Assembly: GCA_035772405.1 (NCBI GenBank) | Contig: JAYKKM010000339.1 | Span: 1,424,001-1,488,000 of the forward strand | Reading direction: 5' to 3' | Origin: Chrysogorgia sp. JL179-B06 | Taxonomy: Eukaryota; Cnidaria; Anthozoa; Scleralcyonacea; Chrysogorgiidae | DNA: 64,000 nucleotides | Shown here: positions 60,051 to 64,000 of the stretch, in pieces | How the letters are laid out: every line of letters begins with the position of its first letter | How positions within the stretch are numbered: position 1 is the stretch's first letter | Program-made: the position numbers and the translations under genes | Notes under the pieces: generated by a model | The model's input: the letters and a program-made list of their open reading frames with translations, nothing else | What the model was told of the DNA's origin: nothing | Databases searched by the model: none

Positions 60051-60159
60051 ACTTCACCATACTATATGCTACATACTACATACTACCCCTCCCCCCTAAC
60101 ACGCCTTGGGACATAATAATAGGCATACATGAAGTACTTACCTATTTCTTCGTTCTTTA

Positions 60160-60655
60160 CTAAGGATAACTAGGAGAACTAAGATAACGAAGATAACTAG
60201 GGTTATTAAGGATATCAAGGATAACTAGGTTTATTAAGGATAACTAAGATTACTAAGGATAACTAGATTAACTAAGGATAACAAAGATAACTAGGGTTAC
60301 TAAGGAATACTAGGATAAGTAAGATTACTGTGGATAACTAGGATAACGAAGATAACTAAGGTTATTAAGGATATCTAGGATATCTAAGATAACTACTAGG
60401 TTTATTAAGGATAACTAAGATTACTAAGGGTAACTAGATTAACTAAGGATAACGAAGATAACAAGGGTTACTAAGGAATACTAGGATAAGTAAGATTACT
60501 GTGGATAACTAGGATAACTAAGGGTAACTAGAAATACTGGGATAACTAAGATAACGAAGATAACTAGGGTTACTAAGGAATACTAGGATAACTAAGATTG
60601 CTATGGATAACTAGAATATCTAAGGATAACTAAGAGTACTAGGGGTAACTAACCT
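60160..60655 (+). repeat. AAGGATAACTAG tandem repeat
   Basis: Loose 11-13-bp units (ACTAAGGATAACTAGG, GATAACTAAGATTACT), with a larger duplication of about 170 bp (60280-60340 resembles 60450-60510). It begins about 10 bp outside the right target duplication and ends about 120 bp before the TGFBRAP1 ATG. Confidence 0.85.
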
Positions 60656-60696
60656 GCTGAACGAGTTCTTCGTGGGCGCTTTTTTGGGATGTTTAC

Positions 60697-60759
60697 AAAA
60701 TGGCGGATCGCCGAAGAAAATCGAGAAGACGGATTTTTAACGAAAACCAAGCAATGTAG
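60697..60759 (+). promoter_or_regulatory. YY1-like motif overlapping a uORF upstream of TGFBRAP1
   Basis: AAAATGGCGG (60697-60706) matches the YY1 core in gene orientation. Its ATG at 60700 opens a 19-codon uORF ending TAG at 60757-60759, 18 bp before the main ATG at 60778. A parallel arrangement exists upstream of the C1orf131-like gene. Confidence 0.35.
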
Positions 60760-60777
60760 CTTAGGAACGACATCATA

Positions 60778-62070
60778 ATGAGTTTTAACGCATTTGAGTT
60801 GGTGCCAGTGATAGATCGGGTGCAATTGATGGGTGATAAACCTAAAACTACGGTATATGCCATATCTCTTGATAGTTAATAAAATGAGTATTTTTTAGAG
60901 TTAGAAAACCCACTGGGAGGGGGATTAAGGGTAGGATCTAAGTTGTTTCGGGGTTAGCAGTTGTGTCAATCTTCATACAAGCATGTCCGATAGTGTGATG
61001 TATCATCATACAGAATGAGTGAATGTATTGAAATTTTAGCCACTGATCCACTTTACCCTTTTTCTATTTCAAGATACAATGCTTGGACTGTGCTGCACAG
61101 AACTTATTCATTGGAACTGGCGACTGGTAAATGTATAATTGAAATGAATTTTAACTAGAAATTAACACTCGGTACACATAGATGCAATGAAACAACTTAC
61201 ATTACTCTGTGGCTTTTTGTGGGTAGTATTACCAGCCCTACGTACCTACCAAGCAGTGGCGTCAGCAAATAGGTTTGGTTGGAACTCTGGGGGGGGGTCG
61301 GAAATTTTTTGAAATCTAAAGTCTCTGAAATTCATAATACTTCTGGTCAGCAGTCATCAACAACTAATGGACAAAGTACTTCATGAAATAAGTATCGAAC
61401 TATCACTCGACACGATTTTCCCTTACGATTGCCATCCTGCAATGATATGGGATTTAAAAACTGCCTGATATCGAAGATGCACAAATATTCAATGTATAAT
61501 ATGGTCAAATAACTCTCACTTTCGGCACCAAAACTGGGGGGTGCGGCCCCCCTTTTTTCCACTTTTACAAAGTTGAGGGGGCTTTAGCCCCCCGCCCGCT
61601 GCCTATGATACCAAGAGGCGGGGGCAACTGCCACAGGGCCTGGGCCAAATAAGGGGCCTGAAATGATAACCATCATGCAAATCCTACGCATAGGAAGGTG
61701 AAATGCCCTAGAAGATTCATTCTCTGGACCTACTGTACATATCTTGCCTCTCGGCAGACCGGAGGATAATTTTGGGGTTTCTACACTGACAGACCCTCTA
61801 TTTTTACTCTTGCACAGTTTTGTAATCCATTATATTGTTGCTGATGATGAATCACCATCTGGAAAAGCCGTCTTTCAATACAGCTTACAGGGTTATAAAC
61901 AACTTGGCTTGGTAAGTCAAAAACTGATTCATTGAATGCTGCCTTGAAATTCCAGAACTAGTTTCTTATTCATCAATTTTTCATCCTGCACATCATTGTG
62001 TTTCAGAGAAAACCAATTCAACAACTTATCACAGCTGCTTCCATCAACCGGTTGATTGTTTTGTGCGATG
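60778..62070 (+). CDS. TGFBRAP1: TGFBRAP1 (CORVET/Vps3-like) N-terminus, four exons, continues off the window
   Basis: Exons 60778-60852, 61074-61126, 61818-61911, 62007-62070, all GT-AG and in phase, give 95 codons plus one base. The start, MSFNAF then LMGDK, aligns with human TGFBRAP1. Exon 2 has IQCLDCAAQNLFIGTGDC, and a Cys codon split by intron 2 is followed by FVIHYIVADD. Exon 4 encodes RKPIQQL then SINRLIVLCD, against KPVNEL...SALNRLLVLCD in human. This is the beginning of the CNH/beta-propeller domain. TGFBRAP1 is the Vps3-like subunit of the CORVET complex, a Rab5 effector tethering early endosomes; it was first described as a TGF-beta receptor-associated protein. The next exon must begin in phase 1 and was not found before 64000. 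Intron 1 carries a copy of the TTAGG-rich repeat (60900-61018). Confidence 0.9.
60900..61018 (+). repeat. Dispersed TTAGG-rich element in TGFBRAP1 intron 1
   Basis: GGATCTAAGTTGTTTCGGGG and the TGATGTATCATCATACA end match the units at 36-180 and 2714-2850. Confidence 0.65.
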
Positions 62071-62442
62071 GTGAGTGTTAAATTCTAGCATGTACTACAG
62101 ATTTAAATGCCCCAGGAATGATCAACATCTAACTTCTTCTACTAATATCAATGATTAACCAAGCATAGAGGTAATGAGAAGACAGACAGACATACAAACA
62201 GACAGACACAGACAGACAATTGGAGCAATTATAGAATAGCCGTCCACTTTTGAATCCGCATTTAAAGGCAGAAATACAAATCAGGTTGCTCCAAAATATC
62301 TTTAAATATAATGTAGAAAGTTTACACTGTATTGTGTGTGTAGTTGTCAATTGTTATCAAATTGAAAGGTTTTTTTAAAGAACGAAGCAATTGTATATGA
62401 TGAACTTTCCGTAATATGACACTTAATATATATGCAAATAGT

Positions 62443-63128
62443 AAAGTGGACTTTCCAAGCACATCACAAGGAAATGAACCACTACCTTCAGCAACTTGGC
62501 CAGTATTGTTCCTGTTATCCTTACACCATTTAAGCTGTCTACAGTTTCCAACCTAGCTGATCTCTAAAATGTTTTAACACACCTGAAGTCCAAATTGAGA
62601 AGTGATGGTCCCTTTGAAGCTGCTCTTGGGTGTCCACCAATACCTGTACCTATTATCTAATTTTAAATATTCTTATGTTATTCTGCATGCAAGATTTCCT
62701 CAGTTTGCCGACTGCTTCCTAAATTAAATCATGCAGCAACCTAAGTTTGCAATCAGTGTCTCGATAGTAGCAGCTGACTGTAAAGTAAAGAATCCTATGA
62801 TAAGCTTCTCCCGAATAGCTCTTTTTTGCAAGTGCTTTACTGCTTATCCAAGTCAGTTGCACAGAAAACAAATCCTTAAAATAACTGGCCTACTAAACTC
62901 ATCTTATTTTTAGCTATAAAAATAATTTATCTTTAAACCAGTTCTCACCTGTTGCCTTCCACCAGAAAGACAATTGAAATGGAAAGATGATTTCCACCAC
63001 GTCCACCCATTGGTTTCCGTTGGGTACAATAATACCCAGTTAACTATCCCAAGAAAAGATATATCAAGGATTGATATTTTCTTGTCCTTCCTAACTGATC
63101 TACCTAGCTTCTCTACAAACACAACCAT
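62443..63128 (-). pseudogene. Decayed atlastin/GBP-family GTPase fragment
   Basis: Read on the minus strand, with frame shifts and stops, pieces line up in order with the region after the GTPase motifs of atlastins: a VEKLGR...FLGIVNW piece (family: TEYGR...FLVRDW), a CLSGGRQQVRTGL piece (family: YGxxGGxxxLxxxL), TEEILHAE, then HPRAA 23 residues after the EE (atlastin has LPHPG at that distance), and SLNGVRITGTILAKLLK (family: INGxKVTCRxLxEYFK). At least four in-frame stops are present, so it is not functional. The 5' side is cut by the foldback at 63133-63434. It is antisense inside a TGFBRAP1 intron. The match is from memory of family motifs and is moderate. Confidence 0.45.
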
Positions 63129-63132
63129 CTAA

Positions 63133-63434
63133 CTTAAAGTGTCTATGAAGTGAAAAATTCGCTAGCATTTTTTTACTTTTACGGACAAAGTAGCACGGCA
63201 GGAGCGTACACTGAAAATTTCAAGTGAATCTGCTGCATAGTCTTCGTGCTATCAACTCTCAAAGTTTGGCATGGCTAAATGTTTTTGGTGAAATCTGAAA
63301 TGCGCGGTTCATTGTCTTGTGACGTATGTAGGTGTACTTACTATGCATAAGAACAATGGATTTGAACATTAATGATCCACCTGCATACGTCATAAAAAAA
63401 TGCTAGCGATTTTTTCACTTCATAGACACTTTAG
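63133..63434. mobile_element. Foldback MITE, ~300 bp
   Basis: Arms TAAAGTGTCTATGAAGTGAA and complement ending at 63434, with GCTAGCATTTTTT/AAAAAATGCTAGC and GACGTATG/CATACGTC inside. Confidence 0.8.
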
Positions 63435-63507
63435 CCACCAGGATTGTAACTGTAACTTCACTCCAGTAGAGTATTCCATTAGCAACATGTATTGATTTGA
63501 ATCCAAT

Positions 63508-63865
63508 AGTAATCCATAATATCCCAGTGTTGTCTAGTAGTAATCCATAATATCCCAGTGTTGTCTAGTAGTAATCCATAATATCCCAGTGTTGTCTAGT
63601 AGTAATCCATAATATCCCAGTGTTGTCTAGTACATGTAGTAATCCATAATATCCCAGTGTTGTCTAGTAGTGATCCATAATATCCCAGTGTTGTCTAGTA
63701 GTGATCCATAATATCCCAGTGTTGTCTAGTAGTAATCCATAATATCCCAGTGTTATCTAGTAGTAATCCATAATATCCCAGTGTTGTCTAGTAGTAATCC
63801 ATAATATCCCAGTGTTGTGTAGTAATCCATAATATCCCAGTGTTGTCTAGTAGTAATCCATAATA
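63508..63865 (+). repeat. 28-bp satellite TAGTAATCCATAATATCCCA + GTGTTGTC
   Basis: About 13 units with few differences; one has an inserted TACATG and one is shortened. The minus strand is open across part of it, which is an artefact of the repeat. Confidence 0.95.
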
Positions 63866-64000
63866 TCCCAGTGTACTCCATAATTATTATGCAGGGCTCT
63901 CCCATTTGACATATAATTCCACCAGCTGATTTAATGCTCAAAGCAACAGTCTGGAGTTAAAGATTTCATAATTTCTGTTAATGAAGCGAATATTGTTATA

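Larger units (their letters stand above)
48824..60142. mobile_element. Giant foldback element, 11.3 kb, flanked by 8-bp target duplication
   Basis: TATTTCTT occurs at 48816-48823 and 60143-60150, exactly outside inverted ends GGTAAGTACTTCATG...CATGAAGTACTTACC. From the end inward each arm has a ~100-bp unique terminus (with CCCAAGGCGTGTTAGGGGGG), a satellite of 10/20-bp units (about 5.4 kb left, about 3.75 kb right, opposite orientation), and an ~0.88-kb unique inner arm (54340-55221 and 55384-56270). The arms meet at a 162-bp spacer (55222-55383). The inner arms differ at only scattered bases. No transposase frame exists; long open frames in the arrays are satellite translations. The architecture is that of Foldback (FB)-type elements: long inverted arms made of tandem repeats. 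The 8-bp duplication would fit mobilisation by a hAT-, P- or Merlin-like transposase, but the ends do not clearly match any of these. Confidence 0.85.
62071..64000. other. TGFBRAP1 intron to window end
   Basis: Apart from the decayed GTPase fragment, a (CAGACAGA)n tract at 62175-62220, a foldback and a 28-bp satellite, no exon is recognised. Confidence 0.55.

Noticed and set aside
48824..60142. The giant palindrome as a long-read hairpin assembly artefact
   Set aside because: A missed-adapter artefact would mirror the flanking unique sequence too. Here the mirror stops exactly at an 8-bp direct duplication, the outer flanks differ, the arrays differ in length and order, and a non-inverted spacer separates the arms. 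Read-level confirmation is still advisable.
62950..63130. Plus-strand open stretch as the next TGFBRAP1 exon
   Set aside because: Open for about 60 codons, but the translation has no resemblance to the CNH domain. The minus strand explains the region better as a decayed GTPase.

Overview
This is a window of an animal nuclear genome, A+T-rich and full of repeats. The genes are split by spliceosomal GT-AG introns and their products are metazoan: cysteine string protein, glycogen branching enzyme, TGFBRAP1, NHERF and C1orf131 homologues. Protein similarity and repeat style suggest an invertebrate, possibly an early-branching or marine one. I cannot name the species or phylum. There are no bacterial operons, rRNA operons or CRISPR arrays.

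Layout. 1,047-3,877 (+): a seven-exon C1orf131/DUF4602 nucleolar gene. 8,231-9,070 (-): a one-PDZ NHERF-like gene. 17,792-33,483 (-): the six-exon cysteine string protein gene (DNAJC5), with an intronless LRRC74-like gene (20,860-22,107, same strand) in its largest-but-one 3' intron. 36,142-36,663 (+): an intronless cupin_5/DUF985 gene. 38,503-48,136 (-): glycogen branching enzyme GBE1, reconstructed as 13 exons and 698 codons. 60,778-62,070 (+): the first four coding exons of TGFBRAP1, which runs off the right edge. A decayed atlastin/GBP-type GTPase fragment lies antisense in the last TGFBRAP1 intron (62,443-63,128). The six complete gene models and the four TGFBRAP1 exons keep frame across every splice junction.

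The genes are functionally unrelated (ribosome biogenesis, membrane scaffolding, synaptic chaperone, glycogen synthesis, endosomal tethering). GBE1 and TGFBRAP1 are divergent neighbours.

The rest is mostly non-coding mobile DNA: foldback/MITE elements with arms of 30-300 bp, tRNA-derived SINE-like units, a hAT-type MITE with an 8-bp target duplication, a pogo/Tigger-type MITE at a TA, a TTAA-type MITE, and several satellites. The standout is a giant foldback element at 48,824-60,142 (11.3 kb). It is flanked by a perfect 8-bp target duplication (TATTTCTT). Its arms are built mainly of a 10/20-bp satellite in opposite orientations around an ~0.9-kb unique inner arm and a 162-bp central spacer. 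It sits between the divergent GBE1 and TGFBRAP1 genes.
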